From Akkermansia sp. (GTDB lineage: Bacteria > Verrucomicrobiota > Verrucomicrobiia > Verrucomicrobiales > Akkermansiaceae), in assembly GCF_020860705.1 (NCBI RefSeq), contig NZ_JAJBTT010000037.1, forward strand, positions 1-52,587: DNA of 52,587 nt. The letters are read 5' to 3'. Each line of letters opens with the position of its first letter. The stretch's first letter is position 1. Below are positions 42,519-51,617 of this stretch, piece by piece. The notes below the pieces were generated by a model. That model worked only from the letters and a program-made list of their open reading frames with translations, did no database searches and had not been told where the DNA came from. Both the position numbers and the translations under genes were made by a program.

Positions 42519-43499
42519 TTATGAGTTGATATGAAGCGCTTTGCCTGCCGTACTGCGTGTCACGGTGCGGCCAAATTTGGAGACGGTTACTTTGACGTTT
42601 TGCAAGCCTTTGGTTGGAGACGCTTCATCGATTTCTTCTCCGTCATAAGTGAAGTTAAAATCCTGGGGATAGGGTTTGCCATGAATCAGAAGGCAGTCCT
42701 TGTCGTCGGAACGGACATACCAGCCGCATGACCATGAAAAGGGCCTGGGAAGATTGGAAGCCTGCAACTGGGGCAATCGGATTCCGGGCTTAAACATCCA
42801 TCCGATATGGTCACTGGGTGTTGCCTTGTTTTTGGCATTGGGGCGGAACAAAACGGCGCCGGGTTGATGTTCCGGTTGGAAACCTTCCGGATCATTCGCC
42901 CGTTCAATAAAGGCGATATTACTGAAACTCACTTTCAATGGATGCAGAGATAAATCCAGGACGGAGGATGCTCCCGCATTGTCTTTTTCTCCATCTGCTG
43001 CGCACTTGGGAATACGTTCCCCCGTATGTACTGCTATGATTTCAGATGGGATAAAAATATTAAGAATCAGAGGTTTTCTCTCCGGAAGTTCTTCGTCAAG
43101 GTTAGTTTTTACGAGAAGGCTCAACGTGGTGTTTTGGGTAATGTCCTTGTTGATGGTTAGGATAGCCTTGTTCTTCTCTTCTCTTGATTTTTTTATAATA
43201 GCTACATTATCCGGTTCCATGGACCATTCTATGGAATCCAAATCCACGTCTTTTAATCGTTTTCCGGTCAAGGTCAGTTCAACTTTTTCTCCAATACCCA
43301 CATCAGTCCGTTTTTTATCGTCCTCTTGGTTTCCTCCGTTAATCATGCACTGGGCGGATGCCACATCCGTCTTTGATTCAATATATAAAGAGCAGTCGTC
43401 CGTAGCCGAAGTTTCTTCTGCATAAAGAACAGTATTGGCACCTCCGGGAAATATTAGGAACGGCAGGAGAAACGAAAGGAAGCGAGTAGACGTAAACAT
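42519..43499 (-). CDS. Exported hypothetical protein, beta-rich
   Basis: Family not recognised. The 326-residue product starts with a signal peptide (STRFLSFLLPFLIFPGGANT, then a cleavable region ending VLYA). An early segment, VGIGEKVELTLTGKRL and then IEWSMEPDNVAIIKK, looks like an Ig/bacterial big-like beta domain. A later segment, VSFSNIAFIERANDPEGFQP, and a tryptophan/cysteine cluster (FSWSCGWYVRSDDKDCLLI) suggest a second domain. The C-terminus has NVKVTVSKFGRTVTRSTAGK. It is directly upstream of the 41668 gene and probably cotranscribed with it. Confidence 0.7.
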   Translation of the reverse strand: MFTSTRFLSFLLPFLIFPGGANTVLYAEETSATDDCSLYIESKTDVASAQCMINGGNQEDDKKRTDVGIGEKVELTLTGKRLKDVDLDSIEWSMEPDNVAIIKKSREEKNKAILTINKDITQNTTLSLLVKTNLDEELPERKPLILNIFIPSEIIAVHTGERIPKCAADGEKDNAGASSVLDLSLHPLKVSFSNIAFIERANDPEGFQPEHQPGAVLFRPNAKNKATPSDHIGWMFKPGIRLPQLQASNLPRPFSWSCGWYVRSDDKDCLLIHGKPYPQDFNFTYDGEEIDEASPTKGLQNVKVTVSKFGRTVTRSTAGKALHINS

Positions 43500-43629
43500 G
43501 GAGGAACTGTTTCTATGTGCCTATCAATATATCTTCTTGTTTTATTTATTGTCAATGGCTTGAATTATGTGTTAGAAAGATGACGCATCATTTGGAAAGT
43601 GAACGGGTTAAGTCCGGGTAGCTGATTGC

Positions 43630-44238
43630 ATGACCAGAGAAGTTTTCCCGGGAGTCTTGCCGAAGGAAGACGTATGTGGTTGGATGTGGGGCATGACACC
43701 TGAATCATTGACCAAGCACCGTGTGACGGGGGTGGATGATCCCTTGTTTGCGGATTCCCTGGATATTTACCGGACAAGTTTTCCGGTACATGAACAGCGG
43801 CGTGTTCAGGACTTTCCGCTGGCATTTCGTGATCCGGATTTTTACTATGAAGTATTCTTGAACGGGGAAAACCGGGTAGTCGCCATTCTTGTGAGCTGGC
43901 GGCGCGAGGCTTTCGTGTATCTGGAATATTTTGCCGTAGATGCCTCCCTCCGCGGCCAGGGGGCCGGGCAGAGGATTCTTGAGGAGCTGAGGGATGCCTT
44001 TCCCCGCAAGGTCATTCTGGAAATTGATCCTCCGGAGGATGAAATTTCCCGCCGCCGCCTGGGGTTTTACCAGAGGCATGGCTTTGTACCCAACCCCCAG
44101 TTTGATTACATTCACCTTCCTTACACGGATGACGGAACTCCATTCCCCCTCCTGCTGATGACGCATGAGGATTTGCTGGACGAGGAAACGTTCCGGAGTT
44201 TTGTTGATTTCCACCATCGCCATGTCGTGGCAAGGTAG
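43630..44238 (+). CDS. GNAT family N-acetyltransferase
   Basis: A 202-residue acetyltransferase of the GCN5 fold. The acetyl-CoA motif appears as VDASLRGQGAGQRILEELRD, preceded by YLEYFAV and followed by RRLGFYQRHGFVP, the usual beta-bulge and C-terminal strand. The first 20 residues from ATG 43630 are atypical; ATG 43693 (MTPESLTKHR) is an alternative start. The gene is monocistronic and divergent from the exported beta-rich protein. Substrate is unknown. Confidence 0.88.
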   Translation: MTREVFPGVLPKEDVCGWMWGMTPESLTKHRVTGVDDPLFADSLDIYRTSFPVHEQRRVQDFPLAFRDPDFYYEVFLNGENRVVAILVSWRREAFVYLEYFAVDASLRGQGAGQRILEELRDAFPRKVILEIDPPEDEISRRRLGFYQRHGFVPNPQFDYIHLPYTDDGTPFPLLLMTHEDLLDEETFRSFVDFHHRHVVAR

Positions 44239-44586
44239 GCGGTTTTCCGTGGAGAATCCTTTTGAATCCGCAGGATTCTTCCTTTCCGTTTGACAGCATC
44301 CCGGTTTTTTATTCCTTGATCCTGGTCCTGCATTAATTTCATGCATGCAAAATACCGGATGAGATTCAGGATCAAGGGAGAGAATTTATCAACGGATAAC
44401 AAATCCGATGTCAAGTGTGGATTTTGATAAATAAGGATTTATATTTTTCTTTAAAAAAACGTTGCCTTTCTTAAAACCATTTCTTTAAAAAGAACACAGG
44501 TAATTCATTGTTCTGTTTCAGTTTGTTTCAATTTTTACTGTTTGTTTTTCCGGGAGAACGGATTTGTTATCCGCTTCAGTAAATGC
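44239..44586. other. Non-coding interval containing element C
   Basis: About 350 bases without a gene. It contains a weak hairpin after the GNAT gene (AGAATCC 44253-44259 with GGATTCT 44273-44279) and the 181-bp inverted-repeat element described separately. No protein-like frame is present. Confidence 0.5.
44393..44573. repeat. Inverted-repeat element C (181 bp) upstream of the PEP-CTERM gene
   Basis: Exact 15-bp inverted repeats CGGATAACAAATCCG (44393-44407) and CGGATTTGTTATCCG (44559-44573) flank a strongly AT-rich interior that is not homologous to elements A and B except for GTCAA next to the left site. The sites share the CGGAT-N5-ATCCG layout, with core AACAA and complement TTGTT. The right site ends 13 nt before the start of the PEP-CTERM gene. 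The layout matches an invertible promoter segment. Confidence 0.8.
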
Positions 44587-45387
44587 ATGTTCAATCCCCA
44601 TGGTCATTTAATTTTCAAGGGAACGGCGGTCGCCGCAGCTTTGTGCCTGATTTCAGGCGCACAGGCTTCCACCTTGCTGTATGGACTGGATTTCAACCAG
44701 CTTGGAAGCAATCAGAATTTCATTAATTTGGGTAGTGGTTCCACCACCATTTCAAAAGCAGGAAATTATATCAACTGGAGTAATGCGATCATGCCTCTTC
44801 CGGACGGCGGGTATTCTCATTGTCCCAATGGAGGAACGTTCAATATCACGAGTTCGGATGGCATTGCCGGACTGGATTTTTCCACCGGTTTCAGCTTGGG
44901 CGTCCACTTGTATTACAGTTCTTCCAATCCGGACTGGAAGGATGCTCTTTCCATGACGATTGCAGGTACGACCATCAAAGTGGAAATGACGGCGTCAAAC
45001 AAGTGGGTGATTTACAACGGGGCCAGCATTGGAATCGCGGAAGGAACCGAGTTGTTTGCTGCCAATGACGACGAATGGAACTACCTTGGACTGACGTTCA
45101 AGGGAAATGAGATGCAGGTTTATCACGATGGCGAGCTTGTTAAGACGGTTACGACGAATCTTTCCGATAGTTCCAAGGTGACAAGCATCAAGGGAGGCGG
45201 AGACCAACCAACCTCCGCCAATGGCCTGTTCCTTGATAATCTGGCTGTGTATGACGGCGTGCTGAACGGAAATGATTTTGCCTATCTGAACACGCATGCG
45301 ATTCCCCTGACCATCCCGGAACCGGCCACGGCCACGCTGGGGCTTCTCGGACTGACGGCGCTTCTGATGCGCCGCAAACGGGCATAA
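44587..45387 (+). CDS. PEP-CTERM sorting-domain protein, LamG-like
   Basis: A 266-residue exported protein. After a signal peptide (GTAVAAALCLISGAQAS) comes a concanavalin/LamG-like beta-sandwich domain (LDFSTGFSLGVHLYYSS, WNYLGLTFKGNEMQVYHDGE, GLFLDNLAVYDGVLNGNDFA). The C-terminus is a PEP-CTERM signal: the motif IPEPATATLGLLGLTALLM followed by RRKRA. Such tails are recognised by an exosortase/archaeosortase-type enzyme that anchors or processes the protein at the surface; none is encoded here. The start at ATG 44587 is preferred because the longer frame from 44542 begins inside element C. Confidence 0.93.
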   Translation: MFNPHGHLIFKGTAVAAALCLISGAQASTLLYGLDFNQLGSNQNFINLGSGSTTISKAGNYINWSNAIMPLPDGGYSHCPNGGTFNITSSDGIAGLDFSTGFSLGVHLYYSSSNPDWKDALSMTIAGTTIKVEMTASNKWVIYNGASIGIAEGTELFAANDDEWNYLGLTFKGNEMQVYHDGELVKTVTTNLSDSSKVTSIKGGGDQPTSANGLFLDNLAVYDGVLNGNDFAYLNTHAIPLTIPEPATATLGLLGLTALLMRRKRA

Positions 45388-45405
45388 GGTTGAATTTCCT
45401 GGACT

Positions 45406-45443
45406 AAAGAGCCGTTCCGCAGAAGGGTGGAACGGCTCTTTTT
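45406..45443 (+). terminator. Hairpin terminator after the PEP-CTERM gene
   Basis: AAAGAGCCGTTCC (45406-45418) pairs perfectly with GGAACGGCTCTTT (45429-45441), followed by TT. Confidence 0.85.
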
Positions 45444-45496
45444 GTGTGTAGATGGACTGCTGCCAGGCACGCAACGCCTCAGAGCCTGCGGGGGAA

Positions 45497-46333
45497 TCAG
45501 CTCCACGCCCGGGTTACCGCTTCCTGTTCTTCCGGAGCGAGGCGTTTGGTGAGCCGTTCCCGCATGCGCAGCCGGTATTCAGGGATGCTCCAGGAGTGGA
45601 GCGGCTGGACGGCGGAGTTGGTAAATTGCCAGGAGGGGATAGGCACCACCACGTCCAGGACTTCGCTGGCCCTGGCCGGCATTCCGGCCAGCACCGCTGC
45701 AATGGCGGAGGAAAGTTCCGGCCGTTCGTCCAGAACATCCAGCAGCCATCCGCAGCCCAGGTCGGTGGGAATGGCTTCCGTGCCGGCCAGCAGGCCTGCA
45801 AGGCGGTCGGAAGAGAGTTTTTTGGAGATGGAGGCCAGATAGGGAGCCATCCGCATGTCCCCCAGGCTCATCAGGGCGTCCAGCGCCGGGGACATTCCCG
45901 CCTGCCCGGGGAGGGGATCCGCACAGATGATGTTCGCCAGACTGGCGATTCCGGGGAAGCGCTCCTCCGCCGTCGGGGCGGCCAGCGTGTAAATCAGGAA
46001 GGCGGCCTGGCGGCGGATGTCCGGAGCTTCATCCGTCATGGCGAAGGGCAGCAGGGCCCTCCATCCGTCTCCCTTGCGCTGGCGGATGAAAGACGCCAGT
46101 TGAAGCGCGCATTTGCGCCGTGCGTCCGGAGCGCAGCAGGATTGGAAGATGTTGTAAATGGTGACGCCTTCTTCTTCCCTGCCTGTTTCATTGCAGGTGA
46201 CCAACCCGTAGGCGATCATGGCCAGGGGCCATTGGTCCGGGCCGATTTCATCCCTGCGGGAGGGATCCATGACAAGGGCGGCAAGCCGCTTGATTTCCGA
46301 CAGAGAACTGGTTTGATCCTGAAAAAGGCCCAT
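45497..46333 (-). CDS. HEAT-repeat-like protein
   Basis: A 278-residue alpha-helical protein without signal peptide. Helical repeats with the pattern of HEAT/ARM units are visible: PDIRRQAAFLIYTLAAPTAE, MSPALDALMSLGDMRMAPYL and LDVLDERPELSSAIAAVLAG. Such proteins bind partners through a curved surface. No enzyme motif appears. It reads on the minus strand downstream of the TatD-like gene, 75 nt away, and converges with the PEP-CTERM gene terminator. Function is unknown. Confidence 0.75.
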   Translation of the reverse strand: MGLFQDQTSSLSEIKRLAALVMDPSRRDEIGPDQWPLAMIAYGLVTCNETGREEEGVTIYNIFQSCCAPDARRKCALQLASFIRQRKGDGWRALLPFAMTDEAPDIRRQAAFLIYTLAAPTAEERFPGIASLANIICADPLPGQAGMSPALDALMSLGDMRMAPYLASISKKLSSDRLAGLLAGTEAIPTDLGCGWLLDVLDERPELSSAIAAVLAGMPARASEVLDVVVPIPSWQFTNSAVQPLHSWSIPEYRLRMRERLTKRLAPEEQEAVTRAWS

Positions 46334-46408
46334 GCCCGCATGATAGCCGGCGGCCGGCGGCTGCCAAGGAAAAAAGCCGCCGTTTCATGCCACCCGGGCG
46401 GCAGGGAG

Positions 46409-47101
46409 TTATCCGTCCCCTGTGTTTGAGCGGTCGGAAATTTTCTCCATATTGCGTGAGACCAGGGCGGCCAGATCTTCCTCTTTCATGGAGAGGGTTT
46501 GTGCGGCGCTACGGTAGAGTTCCGGCAGGGCCTCCGGGTGTTCGTCCGATTCCAGCGCCAGCCGATGGAGCGGGATGGAGGAAAGAAGGCCGGGACGTTT
46601 TGTTTCACGCGGTCCGACGGATAGAAGCCAGCCGTTGGAAGGAAGCTGGCCGTCAGGATCCAGAGCCCCCGTCCAGCCGTGCAACACGGCTTTCAGACGG
46701 GGATATTCCCCCAGCATCCCGGCCAGCGTTCCCCATGCGCGGCAGCAGTGCAGGGCGGCGGGGCGGTCCAGTCTTGCCGCCAGGTCCAGATGCCGTTTCA
46801 GCACTTCTTTCTGGAGGGACAGGTCCGGAATGCCGCCGCGGCATTTGTCCAGCCCCGTTTCCCCCACGCCCGCACGGGGGAAGCGGTTCAGGAAGGATTC
46901 CAGTAGGAGCATTTCCTTCTTCCATGTATCCGGATTCAGGCGCCACGGATGAATGCCGAAGAAGGGCGTTACGTTTTCATCCCTTTCCGCCAGCAGGGCT
47001 ACCTGCTCCCAGTCCGCCGGGGATGTGCCGCAGACAAAGCGCGGAGCCGTGCCGGGAGCGGCCGGGAAGGGGTGGGTATGGGCGTCCGGCAGATTCGTCA
47101 T
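46409..47101 (-). CDS. TatD family metal-dependent hydrolase (short)
   Basis: A 230-residue member of the TatD/amidohydrolase family of DNase-like enzymes. The metal ligands can be followed: HTHPF near the N-terminus (DAHTH), GETGLD, LHCCRAW, LHGWTG and LESDEHPEALPELY, which replaces the usual ETDAP. It is shorter than the typical 250-260 residues. It follows the KefB-like gene (which ends at 47105) with a 3-nt gap on the same strand and may be cotranscribed. Substrate is not clear; TatD proteins act on DNA or on D-aminoacyl products. Confidence 0.88.
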   Translation of the reverse strand: MTNLPDAHTHPFPAAPGTAPRFVCGTSPADWEQVALLAERDENVTPFFGIHPWRLNPDTWKKEMLLLESFLNRFPRAGVGETGLDKCRGGIPDLSLQKEVLKRHLDLAARLDRPAALHCCRAWGTLAGMLGEYPRLKAVLHGWTGALDPDGQLPSNGWLLSVGPRETKRPGLLSSIPLHRLALESDEHPEALPELYRSAAQTLSMKEEDLAALVSRNMEKISDRSNTGDG

Positions 47102-47104
47102 TGC

Positions 47105-48832
47105 TTAATGGGACAGTGTGGATGCCTCTACGGGTTCAATAATATCAAAACTCCGCTTTGCCAGCCGCACCGCGGCAGCGCCCGTTTCCATTTCATCATG
47201 AATGACGTTGGTGATGCCTGCATGATGCAGGGAAGCCACTTCCGACCGGAATTTGGCGCGGGCAATCACCGTGATGGCCGCGTTGACGCCTTTGATCTGC
47301 ATGTAGGTGGAGAGGGCCGGGGCTGGGTCCGGGAATGTGAAGGCGATGAGCCGCGCGGTGCGGATGCCCGCCAGGTCCATGGTGATCTGGTGCTGGATGT
47401 CTCCCAGGAAGGCCAGATGGCCGCTGTTGAGCAGGGATTTGACGGTGTCTGCGTTCAGGTCAATGATGATGCAGGGAATGCCGTATCTGGCCAGGCTTTC
47501 ATGCAGCCTCCTGCCCACGGGACCGTAGCCGCAGATGATGGCGTGATCCTTGATCCCCTCCACGCGCGTGATCATGGTTTCCACGCTGAGGCGCTCCCTT
47601 TTTGTTTTCAGGCCCGGGATGCGCACCAGCAGGGGGGTGAGCTTCCGTGCCGCCTTCATCAGCAGGGGCGTCATGCCCATGGAGACGGCGGCAATGGCGT
47701 ATACATTGGTGGTCACCAGAGCCGGAATGGGGGTGATCTCCTGCATGAAGGGGATGAGCACCAGGGAGAATTCCCCCACGTTGGTCAGCGCAGTGGAGGC
47801 CATGATGCCCATGCGTCCGGGGATTTTCAGGATGTTTGCGGCCACGATGCAGGCCACGAATTTGATCACGAGCACAAAGGCGGCGAAGGTCGCCACATGG
47901 CCGATGTGTTCCCACAGGTCGTCAATGTCAATCAGCAGTCCGGCGGAGACGAAAAAGATGGTGAGGAAAAGGTCCTTGAAGGGGAGCACCTCGCTGAGCA
48001 CGCGGTGGCTGTAGTAGGAGCTGCTGACGAAGAGGCCGGCGGTGAAAGCCCCCAGGGCGATGCTCAGGCCCAGCAGGCTGGCCAGCATGGCGATGCCGGA
48101 ACAGATGGCGAATACCATCAGGGTGAACAATTCCCGGCTTTTTGTCCGCGCCACGGCCAGCATGATGCGCGGAAGCAGGTAGTGGCCGATCAGCCATGCG
48201 GCGCCCAGGAAGATGAGCCCCCGCAGGACGGCCATGCCGATGTTGAGCGCGGTTTCCCATGAGTTGGGCGTAGCGGCGAAGATCTGGGGCATGATCGCCA
48301 CCAGCATGATGGCGGCAATGTCCTGGAACAGGGCGATGCCCACCGCCATTTTTGCCCCGGACGTGCCGCTCAGGCCGAATTCCTGGAATGATTTCAGCGC
48401 GACCGCCGTGGAGGAAAGGCCCATGATGGCCCCGACCGTCAGGGAATGGCTCAGGTCCATGCCCGTGGCGTAATGGAGGCCCAGGCCGAATGCCGCCGTG
48501 CAAATGAACATCTGGATGCCCCCGCCGATCAGAGCCGTTTTCCGCAGGTGCTTGAGTTCGTCAATGGAAAATTCCAGCCCCAGCGTGAACATGAGGAGGA
48601 TGATGCCCACCTCGGAAAGGGCCTGGATGCTGACGTCGGAATTGGGGATGTGGTCCAGAATGCCGCAGTTGGCCAGAATCACCCCGCAAATGAAATAGCC
48701 CGCCAGCAGGGACTGCCGGAAATGGGCCAGGATAAGGGCAATCGCAATGATGCCCATGAAAACGACGGTCAGCAGGGTGAAGAAGGGAGGCGCGTCATTG
48801 GGGCCTCCGGAAGCCAGCAGAGAGAGAACCAT
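47105..48832 (-). CDS. KefB/CPA2-type cation:proton antiporter with RCK domain
   Basis: A 575-residue inner-membrane transporter. The N-terminal part has about a dozen membrane helices with CPA2 signatures (LLAGYFICGVILANCGIL, GIILLMFTLGLEFSIDEL, GIALFQDIAAIMLVAIMP, LTNVGEFSLVLIPFMQE). The C-terminal cytoplasmic domain is a TrkA-N/RCK type with the Rossmann motif AIICGYGPVGRRLHESL. Such proteins exchange K+ or Na+ for protons. No KefF/KefG-type activator is adjacent, so glutathione control cannot be claimed. It shares a strand with the metallophosphoesterase and TatD genes; the gap from the former is 18 nt. Confidence 0.9.
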   Translation of the reverse strand: MVLSLLASGGPNDAPPFFTLLTVVFMGIIAIALILAHFRQSLLAGYFICGVILANCGILDHIPNSDVSIQALSEVGIILLMFTLGLEFSIDELKHLRKTALIGGGIQMFICTAAFGLGLHYATGMDLSHSLTVGAIMGLSSTAVALKSFQEFGLSGTSGAKMAVGIALFQDIAAIMLVAIMPQIFAATPNSWETALNIGMAVLRGLIFLGAAWLIGHYLLPRIMLAVARTKSRELFTLMVFAICSGIAMLASLLGLSIALGAFTAGLFVSSSYYSHRVLSEVLPFKDLFLTIFFVSAGLLIDIDDLWEHIGHVATFAAFVLVIKFVACIVAANILKIPGRMGIMASTALTNVGEFSLVLIPFMQEITPIPALVTTNVYAIAAVSMGMTPLLMKAARKLTPLLVRIPGLKTKRERLSVETMITRVEGIKDHAIICGYGPVGRRLHESLARYGIPCIIIDLNADTVKSLLNSGHLAFLGDIQHQITMDLAGIRTARLIAFTFPDPAPALSTYMQIKGVNAAITVIARAKFRSEVASLHHAGITNVIHDEMETGAAAVRLAKRSFDIIEPVEASTLSH

Positions 48833-48850
48833 GATAGTCGGGAGGAAAGT

Positions 48851-49705
48851 CTAGGGAATGGTGATGAGGTTGATTTCCGGCGGGCAGTTGAAGCGGCCCG
48901 GCCCCATGTAGCCTATGCCGGGGGTGACGAAGATGTGCTTGTCTTTGTAAGGATAAAACCCGGAGGACATGGTTTCCCCCTCCGTCATCAGCAGGGGAGT
49001 GGAAAAAAAGGGCAGTTTAATCTGGCCGCCGTGCGTGTGGCCGGAGAGCATCAGGTCCCACCGGTAGCCGTCCAGCAGTTCCCTCCCTTTGGGATTGTGG
49101 CACAGGACAATGGTAGGCATGGACGAGTCTTCCGCAAATTCAAGCGGGCTCATGCACCGGTCCGGGAAGAAGTCCCCTTCGCGCACGTCTCCCAGCCCCA
49201 CCAGTTTGAATTCGGCATTATTCAGCCTGGGAATGGTGATGAAGGCGGCGGAGTTCCTCAGCAGGGTAAAGCCCCCTGCCTTCAGGATGCGTTCCACGTT
49301 GTCCAGCAGGGCCATGTCATGGTTGCCCAGGCAAGCGTAGGACGGAGCGATGGAAGAAAGCCTCTTCATTTGCTTCATGTAGTCCCCGGCGTGGGTGGCC
49401 CTCATGAAGTCCGTGTAAAGGTCTCCCAGGAAGACGATCATGTCCGGTTTGGACTGTTCCGCCATCTGCGCCGCTTTTTCCAGCAGGGACAGGTTGGTAT
49501 GGACGTCTGACAGCACCAGGATGCGCAGTCCGGAAAGACGGGGTACGCACCCGGCGGGAGCGGCGTTTTCGCTGAACCGCAGGTGGTTGGCTTCCCAGTA
49601 CATGTAGGAGGCCAGCAGGGAGCCCAGCAGGATGGCTGCCGCCGCGGCGTAAAGGAGTTTGCGGAGCAGAGGGCGTTTTTTTGCAGAAGTGGATTCCGTA
49701 GTCAT
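48851..49705 (-). CDS. Membrane-anchored metallophosphoesterase
   Basis: A 284-residue protein with an N-terminal membrane anchor (LLYAAAAAILLGSLLASYMY) and a calcineurin-type phosphoesterase domain. All metal motifs are readable: VLSDVHT, FLGDLYTD, LGNHD, LCHNPKG and SGHTHGGQIKLPF. It resembles the YaeI/LpxG-like group of membrane phosphoesterases; the chlamydial LpxG, an alternative UDP-2,3-diacylglucosamine hydrolase, is in the same superfamily, but assigning that role needs a phylogeny. Start ATG 49705 overlaps the aminopeptidase stop (ATGA), indicating translational coupling with it. Confidence 0.9.
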   Translation of the reverse strand: MTTESTSAKKRPLLRKLLYAAAAAILLGSLLASYMYWEANHLRFSENAAPAGCVPRLSGLRILVLSDVHTNLSLLEKAAQMAEQSKPDMIVFLGDLYTDFMRATHAGDYMKQMKRLSSIAPSYACLGNHDMALLDNVERILKAGGFTLLRNSAAFITIPRLNNAEFKLVGLGDVREGDFFPDRCMSPLEFAEDSSMPTIVLCHNPKGRELLDGYRWDLMLSGHTHGGQIKLPFFSTPLLMTEGETMSSGFYPYKDKHIFVTPGIGYMGPGRFNCPPEINLITIP

Positions 49706-50811
49706 GATTGGGAGGGATTGAGGATAGCCAGTTCCGGAAGGGTGAACAGGCCGTTGCGGCGCACCAGGGCGCCGTCCAGGTAAATGTCGCCCCCGCCGGC
49801 CTCTTCCGTCTGGATGCATACCATGTCCCAATGGATGCGGGACTGGTTGCCGTTGTCCGCCACATGGTAGGCCTGTCCCGGCGTCAGATGGAAAGAGCCG
49901 GAGATTTTTTCATCAAACAGGATGTTGCGCATGGGGCGGGTGATGGCCGGGTTGACGCCGAAGGCGAATTCCCCCAGCCGGCGCGCTCCGGGGTCCGTAT
50001 CCAGAATGGCGTTGAGCTCCCCGGTTTTATCCCCCGCCTCCGCTTGTACGATCAGGCCGTTTTCCAGCGTCAGGCGGATGTTGTCAAAGGGGATGCCCTG
50101 GAACAGGCTCGGCGTGTTGAAGGAAATGCGGCCGTTGGCGCTGTCAATGATGGGGGCGGTGAATACCTCCCCGTCCGGCAGGTTGCATTCTCCCGCACAG
50201 GGAATGGCGGGCAGTCCCTTGATGGAAAAGGAAATATCCGTTTCCGGCCCGGTAATGCGCACGTGTTCCGCCGCCTCCATCATGGCGGCCAGCTTCTGCA
50301 TGGCGGGACGCAGTGCGGCGTAATCCATCAGGCAGGTGCGGAAATAGAAATCCTCAAACTCTTCCGTGCTCATGGCGGCTTGCTGGGCCATCCCTTCCGA
50401 CGGCCAGCGCAGCCCGCACCAGCGTGTATGGCGGATGCGCCTCTGGGAGACGGGGTTCAGGGCCTTCATGGCGGCAGCCATGTTTTCCTGGGGAACGGAA
50501 GACAGTTCAAAGGCGTTGCCCCCGCCGCGTATTTCTATGTAGGCGTCCATTTCCTCCATTTCCGTCAGGCGGTGGCGGCTGATGATCCCGTATTGTTCCT
50601 CCGTGGCTCCCGAAAGCATTTCCCGGTTCAGACGGGACTGGTTCAGGCGCAGGAAGGGCAGGGCGCCCGCGGCGCGCACTTCCCGGATGAGGGCTATTCC
50701 CATTTCCTCCGGAATATCCGTTAATTCCAGCAGAACCCGGTCTCCCGGGCGCAGGGTGGTGGAATACCCTGCCAGCTGGGCCGCCAGGGCCTGAAAACGG
50801 GTGTCTCTCAT
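49702..50811 (-). CDS. M29-family aminopeptidase
   Basis: A 369-residue cytoplasmic metallo-aminopeptidase of the AmpS/PepS type. Metal and catalytic motifs of the family are seen in order: CAGECNLPDGEVFTAPI (Glu), GEFAFGVNPAI (Glu) and HLTPGQAYHVADNGNQSRIH with IHWDMV (His, Asp). I start at ATG 50811 (MRDTRFQALAAQLA); the longer ATG at 50847 adds a basic tail. The stop overlaps the metallophosphoesterase start. The first half, about 180 residues, forms the domain that caps the active site in the family. It is divergent from purN. Confidence 0.9.
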   Translation of the reverse strand: MRDTRFQALAAQLAGYSTTLRPGDRVLLELTDIPEEMGIALIREVRAAGALPFLRLNQSRLNREMLSGATEEQYGIISRHRLTEMEEMDAYIEIRGGGNAFELSSVPQENMAAAMKALNPVSQRRIRHTRWCGLRWPSEGMAQQAAMSTEEFEDFYFRTCLMDYAALRPAMQKLAAMMEAAEHVRITGPETDISFSIKGLPAIPCAGECNLPDGEVFTAPIIDSANGRISFNTPSLFQGIPFDNIRLTLENGLIVQAEAGDKTGELNAILDTDPGARRLGEFAFGVNPAITRPMRNILFDEKISGSFHLTPGQAYHVADNGNQSRIHWDMVCIQTEEAGGGDIYLDGALVRRNGLFTLPELAILNPSQS

Positions 50812-50892
50812 GCCCTTATTAGGCGAATACCAGCGCCTTTTTGTCAAGCCGCAGACTTGCCACGGGCAAAAAACTGTGGTTTCATCCCCCGG

Positions 50893-51480
50893 ATGTCCAG
50901 ATTGCCCAAATTAGGAATACTCGGTTCCGGTTCTGGTTCCAATTGCCAGTCCATTTATGACGCCATCCGGTCCGGCTCCCTCCGGGCGGAAATCGCCGTG
51001 GTGATGTCTGACAATCCGGACGCCTACATTCTGGAACGCGCCCGTTCCTGGGGCGTGCCTGCGGAGGTGATTGACTGCGCGGGATTTAAAACCAAGTTCC
51101 CGGAGGAATCCCAGGCTGCCGTTGCCGCACGCCTGAAGGAATATGGCGTGGACTGCGTATGCCTGGCGGGATTCATGCGCCTGGTGAAGAGTCCGCTGCT
51201 GCGGGAGTTTCCCTCCCGCATTCTGAACATTCATCCCTCCCTCCTTCCCTCCTTCCCGGGGCTTCATGCCTGGGAGCAGGCCGTGAACGCCGGGGTTGCG
51301 GAGAGCGGCTGCACCGTTCACTACGTGGATGACGGCATGGACACGGGCCCTATTCTGGGGCAGGCGCGCGTTCCCGTGCTGCCGGGGGATACGCCGGAAA
51401 GCCTCCATGCCCGCATCCAGGTGCAGGAGCACACCCTTTATCCCGCCATGATCGCCCGCGTTCTGGAAACGCTGGCATGA
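50893..51480 (+). CDS. purN: Phosphoribosylglycinamide formyltransferase
   Basis: PurN transfers a formyl group from 10-formyl-THF to GAR in purine synthesis. The 195-residue product starts at ATG 50893 (MSRLPKLGILGSGSGSNCQS). Canonical motifs are GSGSGSNCQSI (phosphate loop), CLAGFMRLV, NIHPSLLPSFPGLHAWEQA with the catalytic Asn and His, and VHYVDDGMDTGPILGQ with the catalytic Asp. Full length for the family. A longer frame from 50857 is not needed. It is divergent from the aminopeptidase gene, with the promoter of both in the short gap. Confidence 0.97.
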   Translation: MSRLPKLGILGSGSGSNCQSIYDAIRSGSLRAEIAVVMSDNPDAYILERARSWGVPAEVIDCAGFKTKFPEESQAAVAARLKEYGVDCVCLAGFMRLVKSPLLREFPSRILNIHPSLLPSFPGLHAWEQAVNAGVAESGCTVHYVDDGMDTGPILGQARVPVLPGDTPESLHARIQVQEHTLYPAMIARVLETLA

Positions 51481-51617
51481 GCCTTGCGCCTTTTGAACGG
51501 GGCATTTCCGGCCGCGTTCGGCGGGCGGATGACAGGATGACTGATTCTCTTGTCTTGTGATGTGAACGGAATTCGTTAAAAAGGTGTCCTCTTTTCAAGT
51601 AAAGGATAAAAACAACC

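Noticed and set aside
44542..44586. Longer start for the PEP-CTERM protein
   Set aside because: The extra 15 residues (MFFRENGFVIRFSKC) would be encoded partly inside element C and would place a polar stretch before a normal signal peptide.
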